64,000 bases of DNA from Lycium barbarum (GCF_019175385.1 NC_083338.1:89239777-89303776); one strand, 5' to 3'. Shown: positions 22,580-38,059, counted from the stretch's first letter. The notes: generated by a model from the sequence alone, not told the origin. Numbers and translations: made by a program.

Positions 22580-25500
22580 TGTCACGACCCAACCCCGTAG
22601 GCCGTGACTAGAGCCCGATCTGGGCACCCAAACACATTCTAGTATATGGCAGAAGCCGACAAGGCTTTATTTCAAATTTAGATAATTTCCAGAAAAATTT
22701 CGGCAGAGTTTCCTTTGTTTTACGGACTATCCCCTGTACCCTGCACGCAGAAAATACCAACAAAGGCCACACAGGGCCAACAGACCAACATTTAAATATA
22801 TGCGGACCGGCCGCCGCGGCGAATGCGATCGCCCAAACACAACATAAGCACACAACTGTACAGAAAGACCCCAACCCACAAACATGTCTACAGACCTCTA
22901 AACAGACCGACATAATCATATGACGGGACAGGGCCCCGCCGTACCCATGAACGAGAGTATACATATATAGAAATGGCAGACTGTACCAAAAGATGGCTCT
23001 GAATAAAAGAGCTCTCCAAATGGCAGAAAAGATATCCTAGCCGGATGGATCGACAAACCTGTCGTCGGTACCTGCGCGGCATGAAAACGCAGCCCCCGAG
23101 GAAAGGGGGTCAGTACGAAATATGTACTGAATATGTAAAGCCTGAATTACAGAGACAAAATCATAACTGGTACAGAACATACAGAAAGTAAACAGAAAAT
23201 CCAAAGTATCAGATACATAATTTCAAAACATGCAGAGTGTGTACAGAAACATATGTCATATCAAATCCGGCCCCTGCCAAGGGACTCGGCAGACAGAACG
23301 TGGCCACCCTCCCGACGCTGGTGCCACAACACAGAAGAATCAGAATAGGGGCATAACCCCGTAGCATAATATGTCATATCAAATGGCCATAGAAAATCAT
23401 ATCAGAACAAGCGGACATGGCACATCATACTTCACAAACCCATGTACGCGTATACCTGCCCCCTCACATCGAGGCACGGCGAACAATGCAGAGGATCACG
23501 CTTGACAACATATCCTGGCCCGGGCTCAGTGTGGGAAACATTGGGGCATCCACGAATGGAGTAGTGAGAGACTAATGCAATTAAAATATCATAAATGTTT
23601 TACTAGACTCGATGAGGCATATCAAAGACAAACCGATCCAATGAAGTCGAACGGGAACATAATAAACGAGTTTCGGATATCATAATGAATTACAGAGGTA
23701 TAACCTTTCTGAAATCGTTCCGAGTGTCAAAACAATTTAACGGACTCGAGGGAATATTTAAAACAATGTTTGCTAGGTAATTAGAATAGTAGTCAAAACG
23801 TTTCTTTTAAGAACTGTTCGAAAAGAAAACTTAAGTACATTAAGGGCAAAATCGGAAATAGTGGGACCACCTCGGGACAAGCAAGGCGGTGGGCTCAAAT
23901 TACATATTTTTAACATATGGGGTCACCTACAAAGGTTCTACGGACGTTCTATGGCTTTCCAAGTAGATTAAGGAAAGTTTGCATGATTTTCAAGAATACA
24001 AACCAAAAGGGCTCAATCTTACTGAAGGAAAAGGCGAGATTTTCAATTGTGGATTCCGAGGGGCAGAAAGTCTTCCGAGGCCCGAATCCGGTTCTAATAC
24101 ACTTAGGCATGCCAAAAGAAGGATCGGGGTTGCTTTACATACCTTTTGAGCTTTTTAAGCCTATCCAAGTTCACTCTCCGTTTCGTCAAAAATCTGCAAA
24201 TGGTCACATTTACCAATTGTAAGTTATAGATGCTACGAATTCAATTCAACTCATATTTGTCTACCGAAATTTCGGCAGCACTTCCCCTATACATATAGCA
24301 CCCTCGAGAATTCAACTCGGCTCAAAATCATCAACAACAACCCAAACAACAACATCAACATCAACAACAAACATTAGAAACACAATATGGCACAACTAGT
24401 TCTACTTGCCGACATAATGCCATCACCTTCATTTCAACTTCAATTTCCAAACCAATTTCAATGATTTCACATTCATTATCAAACTAGATCATCACAACAT
24501 AGTTTAGAAGCGTTTCATATCGTTTCCTCAAGTTATACACACGATATACATAATATACAAACTTTCCGCCAAAGTCATAATTCACTCAAAACTTCTAATC
24601 TTTGGCATACATATTCATAACATGTTTCCAATTTCCAAATTCGTCAATGGTCATCATAATTAACAACCAATTAACTTAATTTTCCTAATGTCGGAAAATC
24701 ATACTAAAGCGGCGTAAGTTTCTAGGTTCCATTTCAATACCAACTTATCTCATTTTACTTTCATTTACATTACAAGCATCACAATAACACAACTAACACA
24801 CTAAACAACTTAATCCTTTTCCATTCCAACTCTAACATACCACACGGCCATATGCTCTCTTTATCAACTTCAACTAAATTCATTCCATTTCCAATTCCAA
24901 TATGCATTTCATCACAACTACAACTAGAATATAACCTAAATTCAATTCACCATAAACATACAATGTATATACACACACACGGCCATACCCTATATTCCAT
25001 ACCCACTTTGAAATCTTCCATTTTTCCATACAATCAACTCATTCCCACATACTACAACACAAACAAGACTTCATAACACAATAAATAGGGATGAATTCTT
25101 ACCTTTTCCCCTAATCTTCTTCACTTGAGTATATAATCAATTTGATGAACCAAGGGCTCCTTCCTCCAAGACAACTACACCAAGTTGAGAAGGGACCTTG
25201 AATTAGTAGGAATTCAACAATAGAAAAAAATTTGGAGCAAGATTTTTGGTGGTTAATTTTCTATGGCCAACCCGAAACCCCTCTTTTTTTTTGCTCTTTC
25301 TTTGCTTTGTTCTTTCTTGATTCTTCTAAGAGATGAAGATGATATGTACACTATGGTCCCTTAGTTAATTTATCACATGGAATTTAATTAAGGTCCATGG
25401 GTTTGGGCCATTGATGGCCGGCCACCCCATCTCTTTTTGGGCCTCATTTCATTTCTCATTTTTGAGCCCAATTGGCTTGTATATCATATTTTGAAATTCC

Positions 25501-25670
25501 CAAAACTAATTTTCCGAAATTCCAAATATGCCCTTAGCCTTCCTCGACACTTCCACATTAATATTCTTTCATGCACAACTCTTATGTTAAATAAAATCAA
25601 CTATAACCTTATTTCTTACAAGCCAAGATTATTTCCAATTTTTTCCAACGTGTTAAAACACGGGATATAA
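22580..25670 (-). repeat. G3 5' LTR (3.1 kb)
   Basis: It starts TGTCACGACC on the plus strand and ends CACGGGATATAA at 25670; the expected final CA is gone. It has the conserved stem-loop at 23110-23130. It carries two short blocks (near 24492-24508 and 24588-24662) missing from the left LTR. Sense U3 starts with TTATATCCCGTGTTTTAAC. Confidence 0.88.
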
Positions 25671-26040
25671 TGGGCCCTGTCCCGTCATATGATTCTGTCG
25701 GTCTGTTTAGAGGTCTGTGGACATGTTTGTGGGTTAGGGTCTTTCTGTATGGATATGTGTATATGTTGTTTGGGCGATCCCATACGCCGAGGCGGCCGGT
25801 CCGCATATGTTTATACGTTGCTTTGTTAGCCCTGTGTGGCCTTTGTTGGTGTTTGTTGTGTACAGGGTTATTTTGGATAGTCTGTAAAACAAAGGTAACT
25901 CTGCCGAAATTTTTCTGGAAATTATCTAAATTGGGAATATAGCCTTGTCGGCTTCTGCTATTTACTTGAATGCATTTGATAGATGGGTTCGGGTGCCCAG
26001 ATCGGGCACTAGTCACGACCTACGGGGTTGGGTCGTGACA
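25671..26040 (+). repeat. S: right 370 bp of the solo LTR
   Basis: Starts TGGGCCCTGTCCCGTC, resuming the LTR exactly where 14375 left off (GTACGGCGGG), and ends GGGTTGGGTCGTGACA at 26040. The flank 26041-26045 (GGCGC) matches TGCGC at 11822-11826 with one change. The plus-strand frames 25670-25942 and 25945-26211 are LTR sequence, not genes. Confidence 0.87.
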
Positions 26041-27758
26041 GGCGCCTTTAACTCCTTCAATTTTGCAGGGGCCATCCGACAAGGTGGGATAGATATGGGC
26101 TTAGTATCTGGCAATACATCAATGGTAAAATCAATCTCTTGTTCTGGAGGAAAGCCTGGAAGCTTGTCCGGAAACACGTCTGGAAACTCATTCACTACTG
26201 GGACAGATTGAAGAGTTGGCGATTTTACTTCGGTGTCATAAACCTGGACTAAGTGATAAATATAGCCTTTAGCAATCATCTTCCTTTCTTTGAGATAGGA
26301 AATAAACCTACCTCTCGGGGACGCTGTATTACCTTTCCATTCCAAGACTGGTTCTCCCGAAAATTGGAAACAAACCATCTTTGTTCTACAATTAACATTG
26401 GCGTAACAGGAGGCCAGCCAATCCATACCCATAATAACGTCAAAATCTAACATTTTTAACTCATGTAAATCAGCCATAGTACGGCGGTCGCAAACTACAA
26501 CCACACAATTCCTATATACCCATTTAGCTACCACTGGTTCCCTTATAGGTGTGGACACCTCAAAAGGTTTGATTGGCTTAGGTTTCACCCCGATAGTATT
26601 GGCAATATGAGGAGTAATATATGACAAGGTAGACCCCGGATCAATCAATGCATACACATCATGAGAAGATACTGACAATATACCTGTGACAACGTCAGGA
26701 GAGGACTCAAGATCCTGCCGTCCAGCTAGTACATATATACGATTCTGAGGGCCGCTTGTACTGGATGCTCCTCCCTTACCTCTACCGCGACTTGCTGGTG
26801 CCTGCGAAACCTGCTCTACTGGGTGTACGGACGATGAAGAACCAGCTACTGATACTGCGGGTTGGATCCTACCTCTGCCAGCCACCGATGGACAATCACG
26901 CATCATGTGCCCCGGCTGACCACAGGCATAACAAGCATCTGAACCTAGGTGGCACTGTTACGAGTGCGATGTACCACAATGAACACACCGTGGTATAAGT
27001 GGTCTCCTTTGACTGGGATCGCCTCTATGTTGGGAACTCAAAACTCTGGAGCTCTGGCCCGACCAAGAATAAATAGGACGATCAAATCTTTTACCCGCGA
27101 ACCGCGGAGGTATACTGGCCGCTAATTGACAAATATGACTGGAATACTGCTGCCTTTGACTCCCTCTGAACTCGCTAGCAGCACCAGAAGATCTGTCCCC
27201 CTTACTGTACCTTCTATCAGAATCACGCTCGCCCCTCTGCGGCTGCTGCTGTTCATCCATGTGTTGTACAAGTTGACGGCCACTTCCCGGAGTCTACAAG
27301 AAGCCAATTCAACTGACACAGTATCAGAAGCATGTATTATTCTCAACATCCTTAGCATCTCATCTATAAAGCCCTATGGGTCTTCATCTTTGACCCGTAA
27401 AATTCTGGAGGGTTCAGGCTAATAAAATCACGGGCTCTTGCGCTGACCGCTCTATCACCCTGGCTCGCGCCCTGCCTCTGTGTTTGAGCGGCAACCAACT
27501 AGGTCAGCAACTGAATAGTGTCGGTCCTCTACTGGCCTGAGGCACCTAGTGAAGGAACTGGGGGTACTGGAGCTGGAGCTGAGGCCCCTTCATGCTCCTC
27601 TGTAAGGGTGGAGTAGGAAAGGTCCGAGATGGAACCTCATTGTGGGACTCACCCTCTTCTATCTCTGCCAGTGGCTCCCGTTCAGTCCTCCTTCCGGCCA
27701 CCGTCTTGCCATTCTGGGATGCTGTAGCTTTCCTCTTCATAGGCATCGCTGAAATCAT
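26041..27758 (-). pseudogene. gag-pol: H gag and protease
   Basis: Gag starts near 27746-27758 (MPMKRKATASQNGKTVAG). The gag domain is fragmented by frameshifts near 27540 and 27360, and its middle part is shortened: the MLRMLRIIHASD helix runs into a Gln-rich piece near 27250. The CCHC knuckle [14 protein letters not shown] is intact at 26892-26933. Protease has the active site [12 protein letters not shown] and [19 protein letters not shown], open from 26906. The frame reaches [19 protein letters not shown] and KELKA, then crosses into S, picking up eight or nine residues before a stop at about 26013. The RT half lies at 9947-11826. Confidence 0.87.
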
Positions 27759-27955
27759 AACACACGATTAGGAAAAAGGGAAACCTTATAACATGGCTCT
27801 ATCGCACGATCTAAGATGAGAAAGAAAGGTTAACTATTCCTAAATGCCCTGCAGCCTCCTTTTTATAATTGTGGCGCGCTTCACACCCATAAACATGACT
27901 CTACCGGACACGACTCTTAGACACGCTCTAGGATAAATTGGTTTGATACCAATTT
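27759..27955 (-). other. H leader with decayed primer site (27940-27951)
   Basis: The minus strand at 27951-27940 reads TGGTATCAAACC, a mutated form of TGGTATCAGAGC, next to the LTR start at 27956. The leader of about 190 nt resembles those of G2. Confidence 0.7.
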
Positions 27956-30367
27956 TTTCACGACCCAACTAGAGGGCCATGACAGGCACCCGGAGCTAAC
28001 CTACCGAGTACCTATAAGCATACACCTCATAATCATATTTAGGTGGGCTATAAGCTAGCTCATATGCATCATACTTTGTAAGAACATGTATCACAAAATA
28101 ACGGCACCTCTTCATGTAATCATCAACAACCATGCCCATAAACATAAGCCAACAAGACTGTCTATATACCGTACATCAATACATATTTTTAAGACTACGA
28201 AATATCTAGATACATGCACCGGTCTACGAGCCTCTAGATAGAATACATGAATCCATAAGAATGGAGCAGGACTCCGCCATGCCCAAGTGTATATACATAC
28301 AAAAGAGTAGTACCAATAAGCTGCAGCTCCGGGAAAATTGGAGCCTTTCTGACACTCCGCTGATAAAGCACCTAAGAATTAGGTCCGTCTACCTGTCTAC
28401 CTGCGGGCATGAACGCAGCGTCCATAAGAAAAGGACGTCAGTACGAACAATGTACTAAGTATGTAAGGCATGAATAACAACATAATAAGAATTATAGAAC
28501 ATAATAGGAGATACAGATAACCTGTACATCTGATTTCCTCATAAGGCGAAAACCATGCATGGTTAGCTTTCAAAAGAAAACATTTCTCATATACATATAT
28601 AACATAATCAATAGCCCGCGTTCGAGCCTCCAGCGATTGGGGTAACCATCTCAAGCCGCCCACTAGTGGTGCTGCCCGACCATATAGGCAACGTGTTACT
28701 ATCATCATCACCCACCGCAGTGGTGCTGCCCGGCCGTATAGGCACCGTGTTAATATCGTACATCAAGCATGCATGAGAGCCCAACTAAAAGCTACAACTA
28801 TATCGGAGTGACGTGAGGTTGGTAACCTCCGATTTATATTATGGAATAATCATCATCGCTATATCTCCCCTCGAAGGAACAATTCATAAGTTGAGATCAA
28901 CAATAATAATGAAATCAAGGAATTCATAAAATTACTCAATAAACTCATAATAGTATCAAAATCATAAGCTTTGAATTTCTAGAATTAAAATCATCATCGT
29001 CATGTTCATCATAGAAAACATCTCATCTTTAGTATCATAAGAAGCTTTTAAGAATCATGAACTTCTAACTTTTAAAAGTAAGAAGGTTATGGAAACATGT
29101 ATGGAATCATAACTTTGGAATCATGCCTTTTGAAAGAAAGGGACTAGCCTTAACATACCTGATTGATCCCCTACTACTTAACGCTTATTCTCCTGAGCTC
29201 GTAATTCTACATTCAAGAGAAATCATGCTGCTATTAGACTTATTGTCATATGCCTATCTTAAGTCTTTAAATTAAACTTCTTTAGAATTAGCCAAAATTC
29301 AGGTAGCATCTCCCTTGTTTATATCCCTAGCCCGAAATCACAATACCAACAAACAACAACGATAGCAATACTAATATCAACAACATCATCATCAACATTA
29401 ATATACTCCATAAAACATCCCACACGATGTTTTTCCCAATTTCTCAACCAACCATAACAATATCCACAATACCATAATCAAAGAATTATATTCAATTTAA
29501 TCTCAAATTAATCCAAAATCTCCTTTCAAATTCATTCCATAGTCATCATCTTCACTTTAATACTTTGCAACTTCTCTACTATGATTCTCTTCTTTTATAG
29601 GACTTGCTAAACCTTCAAATTAACTTAATCATGAGAAATAGGATGGAGGACATACCTTACACTAGAAGAACTTCACCCCACTCAACTTCTTCCAAGACCA
29701 AATTCATCACAACATTAAGTAGAGACAAGAACAATCCTTCTCTATGAATTAGCTTGGGGTTTTGGGGTTTGATCCTCTTTTGTGATGGTATACAATGTTT
29801 TGGAATGGTGGAGAACCTTAAAGAACACTCTTATAATGGAGAGAGAAGTGTGGGAAATTCTACAGAGGTGTGGAGATGTTGGGAGATTTCTAGAGGATTG
29901 TGGACTTGAAGAAAAATGAATAAAATGAAGTGTAGCGGCCCTTTTATAGGTGCCAAGCTCGAGTTGGTCCGGGTCACCCCATGAGTGGGCTTTTAAGTGA
30001 GCTTTCCGGATTTTCCGCCCAGGTTCGTATTCCTCTGACTGTCCGTTTTAAAATGCCCATAACTCCCTACTCCGATGTCGTATTCATGAACAGTTTGTTG
30101 CGTTAGAAACTAGACTCAACGAACTTCATTTTAGGCTCTTCAAACACCTCAAAACTTCTGATATACCCATAGATATACCCCTCTAAATTTGACCCAAAAT
30201 TTTCGATAAACTTATTTTCTTCGATTTGCTTGGTCCCGTAACTTTTAGACAATTGCTTAACACTTGTTAAGAGTATTCATTAACCTTGTAAGGGTTCCAT
30301 GACCTCTACGAGCTTATGTTAGTTTACTTACAACGCAAACGGCGCGAAAATTGTTCGAGGTGTAACA
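27956..30367 (-). repeat. H 5' LTR (2.4 kb)
   Basis: The plus strand runs TTTCACGACC (first G mutated) to TCGAGGTGTAACA at 30367. The stem-loop TCAGTAC(N7)GTACTAA is at 28438-28458, with a GTCC/GGAC second stem beside it. Two diverged copies of a minisatellite unit (TAGTGGTGCTGCCCG type) lie at about 28660-28760. No TACGGACCGTA cluster was found. The right flank is the L0 LTR, so H was inserted into L0. Confidence 0.82.
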
Positions 30368-31068
30368 ATGATTCCCTTGTTGTGAACCTACACATGATAT
30401 CCATAACATCTTTATTCCTAAAAATGCTAGAAACTCATGCTTCTCCGGGTTCTTATGATATTGTTGATAATTATTCTCCATGATGGTGTTTCCAAATGTT
30501 CTCCATAATGATGACGTTTCCATTTCTAGAGATATCAAAGCTTATAATTCCTGATATTCACATGATATTATTGAGCCTGTTCCATGATTATTGATTGTAT
30601 TCATTATTGTTGATCCCATCTTATTGTAGCTATTCTTTCAATGTGGGATATAGCGATGATGATGATTCCATAATAGAAATCGGAGGTTTACCGACCTTAG
30701 GTCCTTCCGATAGAGTGGTAAAGTTTTATTTAGGCTCTCATGCACGCTTTATATATATGTAGCTATTTTCTCATACAAAGCCACGCTATAGTCTGTCGGG
30801 TACGACACATAGATTTGCACACCATTGCAGTGGGTACGTTATGATGTTACTCCGGATACGGGATGCCCCTGACACAGGATGATATGATATATGGATCTAG
30901 TTGCACGTTCTGCAACACAAACATTTATATTAAATATGTATGTATGAAAAAGTTTTTTTTAAAAAGGCTAAGCATGGAAGTGTTTTTTTTAAGGCTACGC
31001 GTGCATGACATCCACCTTAAGAGCCAGTCAGATGAATAGGTTATCTCTCTTATCTCATGCTTCCTCAT
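30368..31068 (+). repeat. L0: fragment of an older plus-strand LTR, left part
   Basis: By eye it follows 42300-42960 of the E5 LTR in the same orientation: TCTCATGCACGCTTTAT resembles TCTTATGCATGCTTTAT, and the end ATCTCATGCTTCCTCAT matches the TCATGATTC...CTTCAT stretch. It begins where H ends and stops at the E4 LTR. A second piece is at 40726-41002. About 100 bp between them, including the conserved stem-loop, are missing. No coding potential. Confidence 0.6.
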
Positions 31069-33624
<2,556 letters not shown>

Positions 33625-33660
33625 TCCTTCCCCCCTTTAGAACATTCTTCCTCGAATGTT
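33625..33660 (-). other. E4 polypurine tract and adjacent hairpin
   Basis: The sense strand reads CTAAAGGGGGGAAGGA next to the LTR. The hairpin at 33641-33660 is AACATTCT, loop TCCT, CGAATGTT, with one mismatch in the stem compared with G3. Confidence 0.78.
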
Positions 33661-36600
33661 AAACTAGTCCTGGACTCCCAATATTTCCTTAAATGTTCTC
33701 TTACTGAATTATACTCCTCACATGCCTCTTTCATTGGCCGATTTCCTTTAATCTGTTATAATGCATTTCAGATCTCTACGTAACCATTCATGTAATAATT
33801 CCTTTTTCTGTTGCTTCTCGAGGTAATAATTCTACGTCATTATCTTTACTCTCTTCTTTATTTCGCAGTCGGTTGTCAGTTGTATTGCGAGCTCTTCTGC
33901 TGAAATGTTATTGTCTCTCTTGTCTGCATACCGTCACTGATTGATTCAGACTTGTATTCATGGTGCACTTAGTTATAACTCGACTCTTTCCTTTTCTATA
34001 ATTACTCCCTTAAGATGATACATCGTTCACTTCACTTTACCTCTAATATTTAAGTAATATCTTGTAACGTGCAGACATCCATTATCGATTTGTTATACTT
34101 TACAATTCTTAGAGTATTTCATACCTCTGGTAACTTGTAGACCCTTCACAGTCTCTAACGATAAACGACCTTTTCCAGGGTGTAATATTATTTTACTCCA
34201 ATAACCTTGATTTGTCCTACTGTTACAGTCCATATTCTGGAACCTTCCGCATCATGTGTCACTTTTTGACTTTTTTTTTAAAAGATTTTAACTGTCACTT
34301 TGCTTATTGCTCTTGATCTCAATCTTTAGAGTTGGCTATCAAGTAACGCTGGAGTTTTCTCTTATAATAACTCTACGTAGTCGCTCTGTGATCTGACTAT
34401 CATTAACTGGTATAATTCTGAAAGAATTTCTCTTGATTGGACATATAAAGTCACTGCCATCCAGTAACCAGTAACCCGCTTGTTCTGATCGTCTCGGTTA
34501 AACCATTTCGTAATTTCCTTTAACCTAACTTGCAATACTTTTAGGCATATTATCTCGTGTCATTCATTTGTCTTTAATCAAAATGCTTTTCTTGTCTCTT
34601 TACTTAAATTTTGCTCTTAGTTTTTCTGTCACAAATAATATTGCAATTTTTACATGAATATACGAAGGCGTACAAATCAGCCCGAGAAATTCCTTAGCGT
34701 CATCTCACTAGTCTTTATGCAGAACTTGCATTCTTCTCTTATATCTTTCAATTGATATTGGGGCTCAACTATGGCTTTTGCCTGTAGTACTAATCCCATC
34801 TCGGTACTTTGGTTCAAACCATCTTACACCTTTCCTTAATGTATCCAAAATATTGTAACCGCATTGTTATTACTGAATCCTTACTTTTCCTATCAAATAC
34901 TCACTCGGTCTCATCCTTAGCTTGCAATTATTCATTGGTTGCATAGCTATTCTGGTACCATTTGTATAAAAATAGATCCAATCTCAGTCACAATCTTTCC
35001 TTCTCGTGGTTCATTCTACTTTACATAACTCATCCATACTAAAACTCGCTCGTAGCCTATCTTGTCATACTTCTTTCCCTTGATTCACCCATTTGATTTT
35101 TCTCATATCCTATTATAGGAAATTTTCTGTCTTCTCTCCTTTGCTACTTATAAGTTACAGTATCATTAGCAAACAACCTCGTTGCCAACATCTTAACCTC
35201 TAATCCGGTATAGCGTTGCTATCCTTTATAATATCTCTTAAGTTACTCGTTTCCATTCTGTTGTTGTACTCTTTCTTTTTATAAGCACCCACTTTGTAAT
35301 GCCATATCATTTAAGATCTTTACCGATGCTTCTCCGCACCATCTCGAATACCATCCTGTCTTCTATCCATTGATTGATGGCTATCAGAGCTTATTAACTT
35401 GTTCCAGCAAGAGTTGTCACTTGAAATTTTCGCATCCGTATCAAATATATCCCAGCGTCTATTGTTTCCATCTTGCACCTGCATTTCTCTCACTCGCTTC
35501 CCCCCTTTAGGGTGTACTTTTACCATATCTATGTCTTTTCTTTATCATTTATAACTTTGATTACCCATGTACGAAACCTTAACACAATCACGAGGCGATG
35601 AGAACTTTTCTATGTACAGTACAAAATCTCATCTAACCATCTATACTCGAGTAATGCAACCCATGTAGGAACTCATCTAAGGCCACATTCCACTTACTCC
35701 AATTCGTAATTAATCAGTACTTATAGTCGTTCTAAACGGTCAATTAGTTAGCACTTATATTCCGATGATAAGTGTCCAAACTTCTCTTGTAGTATTATCT
35801 TTATCCCAACGGATATCATCTGTTTCCTCTAATAAATTTACAATACATTATTTGTTCCTTAGGCCTACAGTCCTTGTCCTTTAAGGATTTCACTATTTCC
35901 GAGGTGAAGTCATATACACGCAGTACTCCTTTATGCCTTATGCTCTTACAACCTTGTGGTGTACCCAAAACTGACTTCTAACTTACTTAAATTCATATCG
36001 AGTTCATCTAAATGACGATCTCATCTTATAACCTCACCGTTGTGCTATACTTTTAAGCTCATAGTTATATATTTCCCTTTCGTTTTGTACACATATTCAA
36101 TTAATTGCATCTATCTTAGGTGCTTCCTTTAGAATTTTCTTATCATTTCTCTCGTCTATACCCATGTTTTATTCTATGCACAAGAAATCTTATGCTACTA
36201 TTATATCCTTCGGAAAACACTACTTCTGCAAAATCCCTTCCTCATTCTCAAAATATATTTTGTTCATCCCTATTTGTTCTTACTATCCCAGTCATTTCTG
36301 GCACACATTCTGCCTCGTTGCTCATCTTTCTTTAGTTTGGTATTTCACAATTCTGTCACTTATATTACTCGTTTTCTTAGCTATACATGTCATAACACAC
36401 CGCTACACTGTAATCCCACTCGCTTTCTTCTTATTCTCTTCTTTCAATTAACTCCTTCTCTTCCTGTACTCGCTTTCACTTTCGTTACCACTTGATCTCT
36501 ATTCTGAACTTTCCCTATAGGACTTTGTAAGTCTTTCTTATTCGTTCTATATTTGCTTTCCGTTTCACACTGATCACATCATATCCTTTAGTTACTTCCT

Positions 36601-38059
36601 CGCTAGGCTTTACTCATTTCTATAACAATCCTTACGGTATTCACATTTCATCCTGTTCGTAATCAATCCTATAACGTAACACTTCTTAACCTTATTCACG
36701 ATTCTTACTATGTTTTAATTACACTTTGTGGAGTAGGAGTACTTAACCCTTCACCCTTTCTGATCAATCTTATTTTTAATATCTCACAAGCTGTCTTATT
36801 AATACCTTCATAATTTTTCATAATTCTTCCTCCTCCGTACTTTAATCTCAATCATACTATTACTCCTTTTAACTGTAAACTCATTGTGATTTATCCCTGC
36901 TTATCAGTTAAGTCGATACCTCAATATAACCTTCTATTAAGATTTTCCACCTTTTCTAAGCCATCTCTTAGTGTCGTAAGCCCTTCCAAATTATCGTAGC
37001 ATCTCATCAACAACACGTGAAACACACGACCCAAGACAGCCCACAGGTTTGAGTCTTTCCTTCTACAAATTCCATCTCCAATTAATTGATTAAAACTAAT
37101 AAAATGTCACCATGAAGCATTCTCCAACCACCACCAGAAGAAAAACTAGAATCCGACAAGCACCACAGGACTTCTGGTGCTTGATTCATATGGTTTACCT
37201 CCAGATTTGTTCTTGAGTTGTGAACGAATTATTTAGTTCATAAACTACTTGCTGTATGCTTTGTACTTTTCAATAAAAGTGAAACTTAATTGTTGGACGT
37301 TTTTGCCCTTCAACATGAGCTTTTCTAAGGTAAAAATGTGGCTGGGAAGTATTCTGGTCCGTTCAAATGAATTTCAAACTTTGCTGCTCATATATGCTTC
37401 TTTGAAATAAAATTTCCCAAATAATAATAATGCCTCTTACGGATGACATGGAGGGTATCTCTTAAAGCTTTGATCCATCATGATAAATTTACCCTATCGA
37501 TGTCGACCTCATAATAACTATTACTATCAACTTAATAGTTAGCCTCTTTCTCGAAGTCAGCTACACTCACCACTTAGTCGACTCTTATCATTATTGTTGA
37601 CATGACCCTTCAAGAATATTACGAATCTATATCTCATTTTCTTTTTATTTCTAGAAAAATTTGGCAGAGTTTCCTCTATTTTTCGTACTATCCCAAAACC
37701 TACACGCAGGAAATACCAACAATGCCTCACAGGGCTAACATATATACATATATATCATATCATATCATAGCCATACAGGGCTCCCAATTTCAAGTCAAAA
37801 GTATAAAGGTGTCGGAACTTACCTCACATATCACACCTCGAGACGTACCTAATCTTTTAACGATCTGTCCTGTTATACCTTCCTATCTACCTTCCCTTTC
37901 ATTCTTCAACTTTACATTTCAATTGTACTTCAATATTCTTACCTTATCCGACATGCATCTTTCGCACCATTGCTTACCTGTGTACTTTGTGACTTCCAAT
38001 ATCATTAGTCACTTTCTTCTGTTGATGTCGTTCTTCATCTGAAATCAAGGGTTAGTATA
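33661..38059 (-). other. E4 interior: 4.4 kb without recognisable genes
   Basis: No gag, protease, RT or integrase motif is seen on either strand; all open frames are short. The plus strand is rich in C and T and poor in G for most of its length, so the element's sense strand is purine-rich. A charged 68-residue frame on the minus strand (35320-35526) is the only one with unusual composition and I do not recognise it. A stray piece of family B LTR lies at about 37645-37745. Confidence 0.6.
37645..37745 (-). repeat. Family B LTR fragment inside the E4 interior
   Basis: TCTAGAAAAATTTGGCAGAG, the TTTCCTCTATTTTTCG stretch and CACGCAGGAAATACCAACAA match the G3 LTR near 22690-22770. E4's own LTRs lack this segment, so it came from a different member and probably marks a recombination point. 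Confidence 0.7.

Larger units (their letters stand above)
14376..25670 (-). mobile_element. G3: nearly intact chromovirus (family B), 11.3 kb
   Basis: The minus strand order is 5' LTR (25670-22580), primer site (22575-22564), gag, protease, RT, RNase H, integrase, chromodomain, polypurine tract (17390-17377) and 3' LTR (17376-14376). The two LTRs look almost identical apart from two short blocks present only on the right, which suggests a young insertion. The coding region is one frame except for four in-frame stops and one single-base deletion. It lies inside S; the flank at 14371-14375 is GCGGG, but the right junction has lost the terminal CA and part of the target duplication. Closest in the window to an autonomous element. 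Confidence 0.9.
9947..30367 (-). mobile_element. H: older Ty3/gypsy chromovirus (family A), split by nested insertions
   Basis: Segments of H on the minus strand are LTR 30367-27956, gag and protease 27758-26041, then RT, RNase H and integrase 11826-9947. The gap 11827-26040 is the solo LTR S with G3 inside it. Joining codons across that gap restores the conserved protease-RT linker reading, with a 5-bp target duplication (TGCGC at 11822-11826, GGCGC at 26041-26045). At 9946/9947 G2 interrupts the integrase. The integrase C-terminus and 3' LTR of H are not in this window, apart from a 73-bp duplicate at 3121-3193. Confidence 0.85.

Noticed and set aside
14376..25670. An endogenous pararetrovirus or retrovirus with an envelope gene
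   Set aside because: No open frame follows integrase other than the chromodomain, and the domain order and primer site fit a Ty3/gypsy chromovirus.
35320..35526. Charged 68-residue frame on the minus strand in the E4 interior
   Set aside because: No recognised motif, no second copy in the window, and a frame this short is expected by chance in 4.4 kb.
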